From NCBI RefSeq assembly GCF_024494695.1, contig NZ_JANHDP010000006.1, forward strand, positions 1 to 64,000: a stretch of 64,000 bases of DNA. Reading direction: 5' to 3'. The notes under the pieces are model-generated. The model did not search any database. It worked only from the letters and a program-made list of their open reading frames with translations, and was not told the origin of the DNA. Of the stretch, positions 52,200-61,431 are shown piece by piece; positions within the stretch are counted from its first letter, which is position 1, and the number at the start of each line of letters is the position of its first letter. The position numbers and the translations under genes were made by a program. This DNA comes from Natronoarchaeum rubrum. GTDB lineage: Archaea > Halobacteriota > Halobacteria > Halobacteriales > Natronoarchaeaceae.

Positions 52200-52928
52200 T
52201 CACGACGACGCCGACGCCGACGCGGCGTCGCGGCGCCGGATCCCGAGACGCCAGGCGAGGCCGACGAACGCGGTTCCGAGCAGCGCGACGCTGTCTGGCG
52301 TGACGCCGATCACCGCGAGCGCGACCGCGCCGATCCCGGTTGCGATTCCGAACGCGGCGGTCGCGGCGTCGTCGACCAGCGCGAGCGCGTAGTAGGTACC
52401 CGCGACGTAGGCGGCTCCCAGCGCCGCACCGGCGACGACGTCGACGAGGTAGTGGACGCCGAGCACGACCCGAGTCGCACAGACCAGCGTCACGATCGCG
52501 GCGGCGACGCCGTAGCGCCATCGGCGCGTCCGGATCGAGAGGCGCTGGGCGAGCAGTCCGTAGACGACCGTCGAGGTGACGGCGTGGCCGCTCGGGAACC
52601 CGTAGCTGCTGGCGGTGCCGGTCGCGACGTACAGCGGCTGGAGGACGCCGGGGAACTGGTCCGGCCGGGCCAGCCGAGTCGGCGGACGGGGGAGCGTAAA
52701 GGCGTACTTCAGCGCGAAGGCGAGTCCCAGCGCGCCGATCGTCAGGCCCGCGATCGTCGCGACGGCGTCCCGATCGACGACCTCGTCGTCCGCGTACCAG
52801 TGGAGCCCGACCAGCAGGGCGCCGACGAACCACACGTCGCCCAGCTGCGTCGCCAGCGCCGCGAGGAGGGCGACGGCGTCGGGGAGCACGGATTCGATCG
52901 CGTCGAACGCGCCGATGCCTCTGCTCAT
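52200..52928 (-). CDS. PAP2-family membrane phosphatase
   Basis: This 242-aa protein has about six membrane helices and the three phosphatase motifs: KYAFTLPRP (KxxxxxxRP), GFPSGHAVT (PSGH) and RVVLGVHYLVD (SRxxxxxHxxxD with Thr/Arg variation). It probably dephosphorylates an isoprenoid or lipid phosphate, such as undecaprenyl/dolichyl-type carriers in haloarchaeal glycosylation. The Met at 52928 is preferred to the earlier one because it begins a typical N-terminal acidic turn. Confidence 0.85.
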   Translation of the reverse strand: MSRGIGAFDAIESVLPDAVALLAALATQLGDVWFVGALLVGLHWYADDEVVDRDAVATIAGLTIGALGLAFALKYAFTLPRPPTRLARPDQFPGVLQPLYVATGTASSYGFPSGHAVTSTVVYGLLAQRLSIRTRRWRYGVAAAIVTLVCATRVVLGVHYLVDVVAGAALGAAYVAGTYYALALVDDAATAAFGIATGIGAVALAVIGVTPDSVALLGTAFVGLAWRLGIRRRDAASASASS

Positions 52929-52997
52929 CGAACGGCCGTACACGGCGATCACACAAAGGTCCCGCGGCTACGGATGGGAAGACGGGCAGCCAGCGAA

Positions 52998-54143
52998 TCA
53001 GAGCGTCTTCATCCCGCTGCCGGTCAGCGGGACGACGACGTCGTCGCCGGGCGCGACGACACCGCGGCTGCGATACTCGCGCAGCGCCGCGGTTGCGACG
53101 GCGCTGGTCGGCTCGACGTAGAAGCCCGCGCGGTGAAGCCGATCGAGTTCGCCCTCGACCGCGTCGCCGTCGATCGCGATCGCGTCGCCGCCGGAGTCGG
53201 CGATCGCGTCGAACAGCTGCTGTTCGCGGGCGGGCTCGGTGATCTGAATCCCGTCGGCGATCTCGTTGGACGGGACGTCTTCCGACGACTCCAAGGCAGT
53301 CGTCAGCCGGTTGTCGGGCTCGTCCTCGTCGTCGGCGTGGAGTTCGGCCGCGATCGGTGCGTAGCCGGCGGCCTGGCCGGCCAGAAGGCGGGGGATCCGA
53401 TCGGTGTAGCCGGCCTCGCGCAGCGCGCGAAAGCCGCGGTAGGCACCCAGGAACAGCGTGCCGTGACCCAGCGGGAGCACGACGGCGTCCGGCACCGACC
53501 AGTCCCGCTGGGCGGCGATCTCGTAGGCCAGCGTCGCCGTCCCGGCGTAGAATGCGGGATTCCAGGCGTGGCTGGCGTACCAGACGTCCTCGTCGTCGGC
53601 CGCGTCGAGGCAAGCCGCCGTGACTGCCTCGCGGTCGCCCTCGATCCGGATCGGGCGGGCGCCCGTGCGCTGGATGGCGACCAGCTTGGACTGCTTGACG
53701 TCGTCGGGGACGTACACGTCGGCGTCAATGCCGGCGCGGGCGGCGTAGGTCGCGATCGCGGCTCCGGCGTTGCCCGAGGAGTCCTCGACGACCGTGTCGA
53801 CGCCGAGTGCAGCCGCCCGCGAGAGCGTCGTCGTCGCGCCGCGATCCTTGAAGCTACCCGATGGGAACAGATACTCCAGTTTGAACTGCGCGTCCCAGTC
53901 GTCGGCCTCGACCAGCGGCGTGAAGCCCTCGCCCAGCGTCACCAGCGGCGCTTCGGGGAGAAACGACTGGAACGCCCACAGGCCCAGATCGCGGTCGAGC
54001 GCCTTCGGCGCCGGGGCGGAGCCGCGATCGGGGAGCGAGGGCTCGGCGTAGTCGAGCGGGTGACCGCAGTCACAGCGCCACGGCTCGTCGGGGCTCGCCG
54101 CGTAGGTGCGCCCGCAGTCGCGACAGTACAGATCGGCGACCAT
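52998..54143 (-). CDS. thrC: Threonine synthase
   Basis: This 381-aa PLP enzyme converts O-phosphohomoserine to threonine. It begins with a zinc ribbon CRDCGRTYAAS...CDCGHPL (about 7-29), followed by the PLP-Lys motif PSGSFKDRGATTTLS (about 95-109) and SSGNAGAAIATYAARAG (about 121-137). The overall length and zinc ribbon fit archaeal ThrC. It starts in a TGATG overlap with the stop of the aspartoacylase-like gene upstream, so the two are translationally coupled. A general PLP-lyase with zinc ribbon is the alternative. Confidence 0.88.
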   Translation of the reverse strand: MVADLYCRDCGRTYAASPDEPWRCDCGHPLDYAEPSLPDRGSAPAPKALDRDLGLWAFQSFLPEAPLVTLGEGFTPLVEADDWDAQFKLEYLFPSGSFKDRGATTTLSRAAALGVDTVVEDSSGNAGAAIATYAARAGIDADVYVPDDVKQSKLVAIQRTGARPIRIEGDREAVTAACLDAADDEDVWYASHAWNPAFYAGTATLAYEIAAQRDWSVPDAVVLPLGHGTLFLGAYRGFRALREAGYTDRIPRLLAGQAAGYAPIAAELHADDEDEPDNRLTTALESSEDVPSNEIADGIQITEPAREQQLFDAIADSGGDAIAIDGDAVEGELDRLHRAGFYVEPTSAVATAALREYRSRGVVAPGDDVVVPLTGSGMKTL

Positions 54144-55099
54144 CAGTAGGTATCGACGTTCGTTCCGACCGAGCAGACGTACTCGCCGGTCGCCACCTGC
54201 GGGAGCCGTCGAGTGCGCCAGAACACGCCGTCGCTGTCGGCGGTCACCGCTTCCTTCTCGGTGCCGAACACGTCCGTCACGGTAAACAGCGTATCGCCCC
54301 CCGAGACGCGCTCGCCGAGGTCGACCTGAAAGTCGACGAGGCCGCCGGCGGGCGCGCCGTACTGCTCGAAGCCGGAGGCGCGGACCTGCGCCTCGATCTC
54401 GGATTGGCCGTCGAGGAAGCCGTACTCCCGCAGCACGTTGAACACGCCCTGCACGCCGAGTTCGATGCTGTGCTCGTCCCAGCCGACCGCGCCGCCCAGC
54501 TCGGGATCGATCGTCGGGACGCCCTCGTCGGGCGCCGCGCGGGCGAGCTGGCCGTCCGGACCCTTCTGGTCGAGGATGTAGCCGCAGCCGAACGTCTTGG
54601 CGAGTTCGAGACACTCGCGGTGGAGCCGGTGGCGCGAGCCACAGCGCACCCGCGTCTCGTCGATCATCCGGCTGGTCGACCCCTGGTGGAGGTCGATCAC
54701 CAGGTCGGCCGAGACCGCGGCGTCGAACGTCGCCTTCGCGATGCGCTCGCTCGACGTCCCGTTCTCGTCGCCCGGGTACGCGCGGTTCATCTTCGTGTCG
54801 TCGATCGGGTTGCGGTGCTCCGCGACCTGGAAGGCGTGATAGTTGACGATGCCGACGATCAGGATCTCGCCCGCCAGCTCCGCGGGGTCGAGCTGTGGCA
54901 CCACCCGGCGGACGACGCCGACGCCGTTGAGCTCGTCGCCGTCGCTGGCCGCCTGCACGTAGAGGCGTTTGCCCTCGCGAGCGCCGTTGATCACGGCGAC
55001 CGGAAGCCCGACCGAGCTGCCATCTCGGCTCTCGCCGACCTGCAGCCGCCCGGTGTCCATCTCACCGGGGGCCGCAGTGGCCGTTCCCAGCGTTGTCAT
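54143..55099 (-). CDS. Succinylglutamate desuccinylase/aspartoacylase family protein
   Basis: This 318-aa zinc carboxypeptidase-like protein has GLPVAVINGAREGKRLYV (about 29-46), the metal/substrate His in VINYHAF, PIDDTKMNRAYPG and IDLHQGSTSR (about 134-143). The C-terminal beta domain (about 220-318) follows. It probably removes an acyl group from an amino acid or modified metabolite. It overlaps thrC by the TGATG arrangement, suggesting a function in amino acid or osmolyte metabolism, but the substrate cannot be told. Confidence 0.85.
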   Translation of the reverse strand: MTTLGTATAAPGEMDTGRLQVGESRDGSSVGLPVAVINGAREGKRLYVQAASDGDELNGVGVVRRVVPQLDPAELAGEILIVGIVNYHAFQVAEHRNPIDDTKMNRAYPGDENGTSSERIAKATFDAAVSADLVIDLHQGSTSRMIDETRVRCGSRHRLHRECLELAKTFGCGYILDQKGPDGQLARAAPDEGVPTIDPELGGAVGWDEHSIELGVQGVFNVLREYGFLDGQSEIEAQVRASGFEQYGAPAGGLVDFQVDLGERVSGGDTLFTVTDVFGTEKEAVTADSDGVFWRTRRLPQVATGEYVCSVGTNVDTY

Positions 55100-55226
55100 A
55101 CCCCTACTGGACGGGCCCACGCTCTTTAGCGGTTCGGTCTCCGGGGCCGATTGTGCACGACCGGAGCCGCGGGAGGATCGCTGGGTGCCGAACGTATTTG
55201 ATCCTCGCATCCGCACGTCCGAGCAA

Positions 55227-56615
55227 ATGGCGACCGAACCGGCCGACGGCGAGGAGCCCGACGCGTTCGACCCGTTCCGGCAGTTCCTCGCGCTCGAACG
55301 GGACGTGCTCGTGCTCTCGGTGGCGATGTTCGCGTTCTCGCTCGGGTTCCAGATGACCAGCCGGTTCCTCCCCGAGTACCTCGTCGCGCTGGGCGGGGGC
55401 GGCCTCGTCGTCGGCGCCTACACCACCGTCGGCAACGCCATCTCGGCGGTCTACCCCTATCCCGGCGGGGCGGTCTCCGACCGGATCGGCTCGCGGTACG
55501 CGCTCACCGTTTTCGGACTGCTCTCGACGGTCGGCTTCGCGCTGTGGCTCGTCGCGCCCCAACTCGGCGCGATCTCGCTGTTCGGCGCGACGATCCCGGC
55601 GTGGATCTGGATCTTCGTCGGGCTCTTTCTCGCGCAGGCCTGGAAGTCGTTCGGGCTGGGCGCGACCTTTGCGGTCGTCAAGCAGGCGACCGCCCCCTCG
55701 AAGCTCGCGGCGGGCTTCGCCAGCACCGAGACGTTCCGGCGGACGGCGTTTCTGATCGGTCCGGTGCTGGCCGCGGCGCTGCTCGGCCTCCACCCCGATT
55801 TTACCGTGAGCTTCCAGTACGTACTCGGCGTCGCCGTCCTCTTCGGCGTCCTCGGGACGCTCGCACAGCACTTCCTCTACGACGCCGGCGAAGACTCGAT
55901 CGGCGGGACCTTCGAGGGCGTCGACCGGATCCGCGCGGATCTCCGGGAGATGCCCGACGAGCTGCGGCCGCTGCTGGTCGGGGACACGCTCGTTCGGTTC
56001 GCCAACGGAATGGTGTACGCCTTCTTCATCCTCGTGGTGACGCGGTTTCTCGACGTCGGTCTCGCGACGACGCTGTCGACGCCGCTGGGAACGTGGGCGA
56101 TCGATCTCTCGCCGGCCGCCTTCTTCGGCTACCTGCTGGGCGTCGAGATGGCCGTCGCGCTGCTGGTGATGGTGCCGGCCGCGAAAGTCGCCGAGCGCGT
56201 CGGGCTCAAGCCCGTCGTCGCGACCGGCTTTCTGGTGTACGCCGTCTTCCCCGCGATGCTGATCGCCGCACCGGCCAGTCCCGCCGCGCTGATCGCCCTG
56301 TTCGCGTTCTCGGGGCTGCGCTTCGCCGGCCTGCCCTCGCACAAGGCGCTGATCGTCGGGCCCGCCGAGCGGGGCGCCGGCGGCCGTGTCACCGGCTCGT
56401 ACTACCTCCTCCGGAACGTCGTCGTCATTCCGAGCGGGCTGCTCGGCGGCGTTCTCTGGGAGGGACTCCCGAACCCGCTGACCGGAGCGACGCTGTTCGA
56501 GGGGAGTCCGACGGTCGCGTTCGGCGTCGCGACCGCGATCGGGCTGGCCGGGACGGCGTACTTCGTGGCGTTCGGCGAGGAGTTCGGCCCATACGCCGAC
56601 GGGAACGGGACCTGA
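55227..56615 (+). CDS. Major facilitator superfamily transporter
   Basis: This 462-aa membrane protein has about twelve helices, with a cytoplasmic loop (about 215-245) rich in charged residues after helix six. The N-terminal half has GAVSDRIGSRYALTV, the typical MFS motif A (GxxxDRxGxR) at about 80-95. Substrate is not evident; the sequence resembles drug or sugar efflux-type members. The ATG at 55227 gives an acidic cytoplasmic N-terminus before helix one. It is divergent from the aspartoacylase-like gene with 127 bases between. Confidence 0.87.
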   Translation: MATEPADGEEPDAFDPFRQFLALERDVLVLSVAMFAFSLGFQMTSRFLPEYLVALGGGGLVVGAYTTVGNAISAVYPYPGGAVSDRIGSRYALTVFGLLSTVGFALWLVAPQLGAISLFGATIPAWIWIFVGLFLAQAWKSFGLGATFAVVKQATAPSKLAAGFASTETFRRTAFLIGPVLAAALLGLHPDFTVSFQYVLGVAVLFGVLGTLAQHFLYDAGEDSIGGTFEGVDRIRADLREMPDELRPLLVGDTLVRFANGMVYAFFILVVTRFLDVGLATTLSTPLGTWAIDLSPAAFFGYLLGVEMAVALLVMVPAAKVAERVGLKPVVATGFLVYAVFPAMLIAAPASPAALIALFAFSGLRFAGLPSHKALIVGPAERGAGGRVTGSYYLLRNVVVIPSGLLGGVLWEGLPNPLTGATLFEGSPTVAFGVATAIGLAGTAYFVAFGEEFGPYADGNGT

Positions 56616-56714
56616 GAGACGGAACCCCATCCTGTCGCGACGCCGCGGCGACGTCATCCCCTCCGGGAACCCGGTTTCGACGCCACTTTGTGCCGGTGGA
56701 CCCTACTCGCAGTC

Positions 56715-57110
56715 GTGCCACGGGACCAGCGCGATGCCGACCGGGAATCAGCGTCGAGCGACGACGCCGCGTTCGGAGCGCCCGCCGAGGAGAGCGCCGA
56801 CGAATCGGCCGGCTTCGGCGCGACGTCGAGCGAGCGCGTCGAGTACGACGACCCGTCCGGCGGTGACAAGGACCAGCTCGTCGCGTTCGCCCGCGAACTC
56901 GGCGTCGAACGCAACGTCAAGTGGGCGGTCGGGCTCGGCGCGGCGTTCGCGGCGCTGCTGTACGTCGTGTTCGTGGTGATCCCGGCCGAGACGACCCAGT
57001 CGCCGGTGCTGTACCTGGGACTCGCGTTCGTCGTGTTCTTCGCCACGTCGCTGTCGCTGGCGATGCTCTTCACCGCAGTCTCGGCGTGGCGACGCGCTCG
57101 CGAACTGTGA
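56715..57110 (+). CDS. Small two-helix membrane protein of unknown function
   Basis: This 131-aa protein has an acidic, Ser-rich N-terminal half (about 1-60) and two membrane helices (about 71-92 and 98-120), ending in a basic WRRAREL. It looks like one of the small haloarchaeal DUF75xx membrane proteins but I cannot place it. The GTG at 56715 is preferred; an earlier in-frame ATG at 56688 would add nine non-halophilic residues. Confidence 0.65.
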   Translation: MPRDQRDADRESASSDDAAFGAPAEESADESAGFGATSSERVEYDDPSGGDKDQLVAFARELGVERNVKWAVGLGAAFAALLYVVFVVIPAETTQSPVLYLGLAFVVFFATSLSLAMLFTAVSAWRRAREL

Positions 57111-57285
57111 GGGCCGGTCCCGCCCCGGCCAACAGGCCGCAAGCGGACCGGTCACGTATCCGTTCGACCTAGGCATATCGACAGAAATCCCAAGCGTTCG
57201 CGCCGTATTCTGGACGCTCGTCCGGGAGTCCGCCGGAAAGCACCGCCCCGAACGGCAATGTTTTTCCCCTACGGTATGAAAGCGT

Positions 57286-58431
57286 ATGCGTATGTCCGAC
57301 GAGGTCAAGAAAGGGCTCGAGGGCGTCCTCGTCGCGGAGTCAGGACTCAGTCACATCGACGGCGACGTCGGTCGGCTGATCTACCGCGGCTACGCCATCG
57401 AAGATCTGGCCCGCGACGCGAGCTACGAAGAGGTGCTGTATCTGCTCTGGCACGGGGAGCTCCCCGACGCCGACGAACTCGACGAGTTCCGCGCGGCGAT
57501 GGTGAGCGAGCGCTCCGTCGACGACGCCGTACTCCAGACGGTCCGTGACCTCGCCGCCGCCGACGAAGATCCGATGGCGGCGATCCGCACAGCGGTGTCA
57601 CAGCTCTCGGCGTACGATCCCGAGGGCAGCGGCCACGACGACGAGGATCACGAGGCGATCCTCCGGAAGGGCCGACGCATCACGGCCAAGCTCCCGACAG
57701 TCCTGGCCGCGTTCGCCCGCGTCCGGGACGGCGAGGAGCCGATCGAGCCCCGCGACGACCTCGATCACGCGGAGAACTTCCTCTACATGCTCAACGGCGA
57801 GGAGCCCGACGACGTCCTCGCCGAGACGTTCGACATGGCGCTCGTGCTCCACGCGGACCACGGGCTCAACGCGTCGACGTTCTCCGCGATGGTCACCGCG
57901 AGCACGCTCGCAGACGTCCACAGCGCGGTCACGAGCGCGATCGGCACGCTCAGCGGCGGGCTCCACGGCGGCGCCAACCAGAACGTCATGCGGCTGCTCG
58001 AAGAGGTCGACGACGCCGACCAAGATCCCGTCGACTGGGTGAAGCAGGCCCTCGACGAGGGGCGGCGCGTCCCCGGGTTCGGCCACCGCGTCTACGACGT
58101 CAAGGACCCCCGCGCGAAGATCCTCGGCTCGAAGTCAGAGGAACTCGGCGAGGCCGCCGGCAACAAGAAGTGGTACGAGATGAGCGTCAAGATCGAGGAG
58201 TACATCTCCGAGGAGAAGGGCCTCGCGCCCAACGTCGACTTCTACTCGGCGTCGACGTACTACCAGATGGGCATCCCGATCGACCTCTATACGCCCATCT
58301 TCGCGATGAGCCGCGTCGGCGGCTGGGTCGCCCACGTCAGCGAGTACCTCGAGGATAATCGCCTGATCCGCCCGCGGGCCCGCTACGTCGGCCCCGAGGA
58401 CCAGGAGTTCGTCCCGATCGACGAGCGGTAA
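57286..58431 (+). CDS. gltA: Citrate synthase
   Basis: This 381-aa enzyme condenses oxaloacetate and acetyl-CoA. It has the archaeal/type I citrate synthase signatures GLEGVLVAESGLSHIDGDVGRLIYRGYAIEDL (about 9-40), the catalytic His regions LHADHGLNAST (about 190-200) and GFGHRVYDVKDPRA (about 261-274), and Asp in NVDFYSAS. The box A TTTTTC at 57260-57265 lies about 25 bases before the first ATG, implying leaderless transcription; an ATG at 57292 is also possible. It is a single gene. Confidence 0.96.
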   Translation: MRMSDEVKKGLEGVLVAESGLSHIDGDVGRLIYRGYAIEDLARDASYEEVLYLLWHGELPDADELDEFRAAMVSERSVDDAVLQTVRDLAAADEDPMAAIRTAVSQLSAYDPEGSGHDDEDHEAILRKGRRITAKLPTVLAAFARVRDGEEPIEPRDDLDHAENFLYMLNGEEPDDVLAETFDMALVLHADHGLNASTFSAMVTASTLADVHSAVTSAIGTLSGGLHGGANQNVMRLLEEVDDADQDPVDWVKQALDEGRRVPGFGHRVYDVKDPRAKILGSKSEELGEAAGNKKWYEMSVKIEEYISEEKGLAPNVDFYSASTYYQMGIPIDLYTPIFAMSRVGGWVAHVSEYLEDNRLIRPRARYVGPEDQEFVPIDER

Positions 58432-58707
58432 CCGAATCGCAGCGTCGCTTTTCTTCACTCTCGAGTGGAACGTCCGCACAGTAGGTGTGTGAACTGAATG
58501 CTGGCGATCCTGTCAGTTCGAGTAGGAGTCTGGGGTGCCGTACAAGATAGGGTGCGAGTCTTGCACGACGAGGCTGTGTGGAGGGATCCGAAGCAATTGC
58601 ATACCGTTCGTTCACCCGCGACGTTTCGAATCGGTGGGAGTACGCCCCCGCTGCGGCGGTCACATCGTAGCTAGTGACAGTCCTGCCAGTACCCACGATC
58701 GACACCT
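58432..58707. other. Intergenic region after citrate synthase
   Basis: The 276-base spacer between convergent genes contains GCTTTTCTTC shortly after the citrate synthase stop, a plausible U-tract terminator. No other gene or repeat was seen. Confidence 0.4.
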
Positions 58708-59322
58708 TTACGCCGACGAGTTGGGCATGTCATCGGGTGGTTCCTCGGCTTCGGTTTTGGTGGTAACCTCGAACTCGAGTCGTCCGTCGAGGACGTGTGT
58801 TTGATCGGTTAGCCCCGGTTCGACAAGTTCGAGGGTGCTCTCGACGACGAGTCGGCGGGCGGACTCCGGCCATCGGGTAACCAGGAGTTTGATGTGCACG
58901 GTTTCGTCGGCTAGTCCGCCGAACCGGTGGACTTTGACGACCGCGGCCTTGCTGTCCCAGAACACCGACACGGACGGGTGGGATCCGTGGTCGTCCATAA
59001 ACGGGCCCTGGAGTGCGATCCGAGGCGGGGGCCGCTCACTATCCGGCACCGCAAACCGCTGTGTAAGCGACTGTAGTTCGGTGTCCCAGCCGTGCGAAAT
59101 CGTCGTGCCGAACTCGCTCGGCGCCGGGGATTCCGGAGGGGCGACGCCCAGTGTGGCGAGGTCGCCCCTGTCCTCACGAAAGACGAGATACTTCATATTC
59201 TGGTCGTCGTCGATCTCGACCGTCGGGTCCGTGTGCTCGGTTCGCGATTCGATAAAACTACACCCCGCAGTGATGCTGGAGGCGGCAGTCATGGCGGACG
59301 CGAGGAACGCGCGACGGCGCAT
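58708..59322 (-). CDS. Secreted lipoprotein of unknown function
   Basis: This 204-aa protein has an Arg-rich signal and lipobox MRRRAFLASAMTAASSITAGC, with Cys at residue 21. The rest is acidic to neutral, with a central beta-rich segment (about 108-160) and no family I recognise. Composition is slightly less acidic than other genes here and the flanks are AT-richer, as with the lipoprotein at 4418. It is likely an accessory surface protein. Confidence 0.7.
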   Translation of the reverse strand: MRRRAFLASAMTAASSITAGCSFIESRTEHTDPTVEIDDDQNMKYLVFREDRGDLATLGVAPPESPAPSEFGTTISHGWDTELQSLTQRFAVPDSERPPPRIALQGPFMDDHGSHPSVSVFWDSKAAVVKVHRFGGLADETVHIKLLVTRWPESARRLVVESTLELVEPGLTDQTHVLDGRLEFEVTTKTEAEEPPDDMPNSSA

Positions 59323-59572
59323 AGGAATCGATTCTCCTTCAGGGATGTAGATTTTTATGAATTGTGTCTGTATGTTAGATTCGGACGCTCCCCTTCGCGA
59401 CGTCAGCGCCCGACAGTGTTCTGACTTCGCGCTCTGTCTGTTGCCCGGGTCCCCTCCCAGTTAGTGGATAGATGACAATCCTCTACGGTATATCGTTCGC
59501 CTGTGCGTAGCGATGGGGCCTGAACTGCCCTCCTGACGAGCAGGCAACGGCGTCGGTACCTCTGAGCCCCGA

Positions 59573-61078
59573 TCAGATCCCCAGCAGACTCCCGTAGTAG
59601 GGGCTGACGAACGCCTCGATCGCCCCGGCGACCAGGAAGACCAGCGCCAGCCCGAGCAGGATCCGGTAGGCGCGAGCGACGGCCGCGGCGAGGTCGGCCC
59701 GACCGTTCCGTCCGATCGCCGCGCGGACGCCGACGCCGCCGAGGTGCAGGCCGAGCGCGCCGGCGACGATTAGCCCCGGAATCTCGATGATTCCGTGCGG
59801 GGCGACGAACGTCAGCAGCTCGATCGGGTCGACTTCGATCCGGGCGAGCGCACCGAGATAGAGGCCGTTGAACAGCAGCGACGCAAGCGTCGGGACGCCG
59901 CCGAGCAAGCCGCCGTACGCCTGTGCGACGCCGACCTGCCAGTTGTTGGCGGCGAGGTTGAGAAACGCGGCCGGCGGGAACCAGCCCCCAAGCCGCGCGG
60001 TGATCGACGCGGAGAGGTAGCCGTCCAGTCCGGCAGCGAACCGCCAGCCGGCCAGCCCGCCGAGCGCGAACGTCGCCCCGCTCGCGGCCTGGAGCAGCGG
60101 TCGAGCGACGACGAACCGCCGGAGTGCGGCGGCGCCGCGGCGAAACTCGTCGCCCACTCGACCGGGGAGTGTCCCGGTCGCTTTCGGCGACGACGGCATT
60201 CGACCGGTCGCGTGCTCGGCGTACAGCGCCGTCTTGACGAACGCGAGCAGCGGGAACACGATCAGCAAGCCGACCAGCGAGCCGACCGACGCGACCCCGG
60301 CCGCCGACAGCGCCGTCGAGAGCACGCCGAGAACGATCAGGACGCCGATCGACAGCAGCAGGTAGAGAACGGCATCGACGAGGTTCGCGCGGACGTAGCC
60401 GGCGCTGTGCCGGATGCCCGCGAGAGCGCCGACGCCGTCGACGACGACCGCCTGGCGGGCGAACAGAAAGACGAGGCGGACGGCGAGCAGGGCGACCGGA
60501 AGTATCGGGACCAGCACCACGGCGAGGAGCACTCCTGCGGAGCCAGCCGTGAGCCCCGCGCCGATCCCGGCGAGCACGACCGCGGCGACCGCGACGATCG
60601 AGACGATCTGGAGCACCAGCAGCGCGACGAAGGAGGCTGCGTCGCGAGCGATCCCGTCGACGCCGGCGCGGACCGGATCCCGGCCGCGCAGGACGCCGTA
60701 CACCGCGTGGACCTGTCCGGCGGCGATCGCGGCGTTGACCAGCAACGTCGCGACGACGATGACCAGCCCTGTGACGGCGAGCACGGCGATCAGCTCCGGC
60801 GTCGCGGCTGCTTCGGCGGCGGTCGCGAGCCCCTCCGTCGATTCCGGGTACGACGACGGATCGTCGATCTGTATCGGCCCGACGGCCCGGAGCTCCGCGC
60901 GGATCGGCGCGAGATTACCCTGCGAGGAGAGGGTGACGTAGGCCGCCGCGGCGCCGACGAGCCAGACGGTCTGGACGAGTGCGGCCGTCGAGGCGCCGAG
61001 CAGGTAGTAGGGGAGAAATCCGGATGGTCGGGAGCGATACCCCTGCGACGCGGCGCTGACGGCGTCGCCGAGTTTCAT
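59573..61078 (-). CDS. SpoIIM-domain membrane protein
   Basis: This 501-aa integral membrane protein has about twelve hydrophobic segments. The N-terminal half (about 1-280) resembles a DUF4013/DUF7847-type membrane domain; the C-terminal part (about 345-495) has the SpoIIM signature: NLAANNWQVGVAQAYGGLLGG (about 392-412) and FVAPHGIIEIPGLIVAGALGLHLG (about 439-462). Archaeal SpoIIM proteins are of unknown function, possibly membrane-remodelling. The ATG at 61078 is chosen since upstream residues lack a membrane-protein character. Confidence 0.8.
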   Translation of the reverse strand: MKLGDAVSAASQGYRSRPSGFLPYYLLGASTAALVQTVWLVGAAAAYVTLSSQGNLAPIRAELRAVGPIQIDDPSSYPESTEGLATAAEAAATPELIAVLAVTGLVIVVATLLVNAAIAAGQVHAVYGVLRGRDPVRAGVDGIARDAASFVALLVLQIVSIVAVAAVVLAGIGAGLTAGSAGVLLAVVLVPILPVALLAVRLVFLFARQAVVVDGVGALAGIRHSAGYVRANLVDAVLYLLLSIGVLIVLGVLSTALSAAGVASVGSLVGLLIVFPLLAFVKTALYAEHATGRMPSSPKATGTLPGRVGDEFRRGAAALRRFVVARPLLQAASGATFALGGLAGWRFAAGLDGYLSASITARLGGWFPPAAFLNLAANNWQVGVAQAYGGLLGGVPTLASLLFNGLYLGALARIEVDPIELLTFVAPHGIIEIPGLIVAGALGLHLGGVGVRAAIGRNGRADLAAAVARAYRILLGLALVFLVAGAIEAFVSPYYGSLLGI

Positions 61079-61431
61079 ACGTACAACTTTGCTGGCCGAC
61101 ACTTTAGCGTTGATGTGCACCGGCGTCCGGCGCCGACCGAGGGAATTCACGAGCGCGTCAACTGTCATCATACATCGAACGACGTCCGTCGTTCGGGCGT
61201 CTGACGCCGAGTTCACCCCGACGCAGTACTGCGGTTTCACTTCCACTCCGCGTGGACGGGATTTATTACCCTCCGGTCGACTGTTTCAGGTGCACGTCAC
61301 ACGCACCGTGCATCCCCATCCTCCATCCCCCTTCCGTCCGCGAGTTGCGACGCCGACGTGACGACGGGAGCTACCGCCGAAGTCGTGCCCTCGGCAGTAG
61401 ATAGTTAACGCCCCCGTTCCTACGCGGTCGC
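61079..61431. other. Divergent promoter region before ilvA
   Basis: This 353-base gap holds no supported gene. AGATAGTTAAC near 61399-61409 is a reasonable box A for ilvA about 25-32 bases upstream of the ATG. The open frames in it are low-complexity and short. No repeat was noted. Confidence 0.45.

Noticed and set aside
61089..61361. 90-aa ORF in the spacer before ilvA
   Set aside because: It has Thr/Arg/Pro-rich chance composition, no start signal and no motif.
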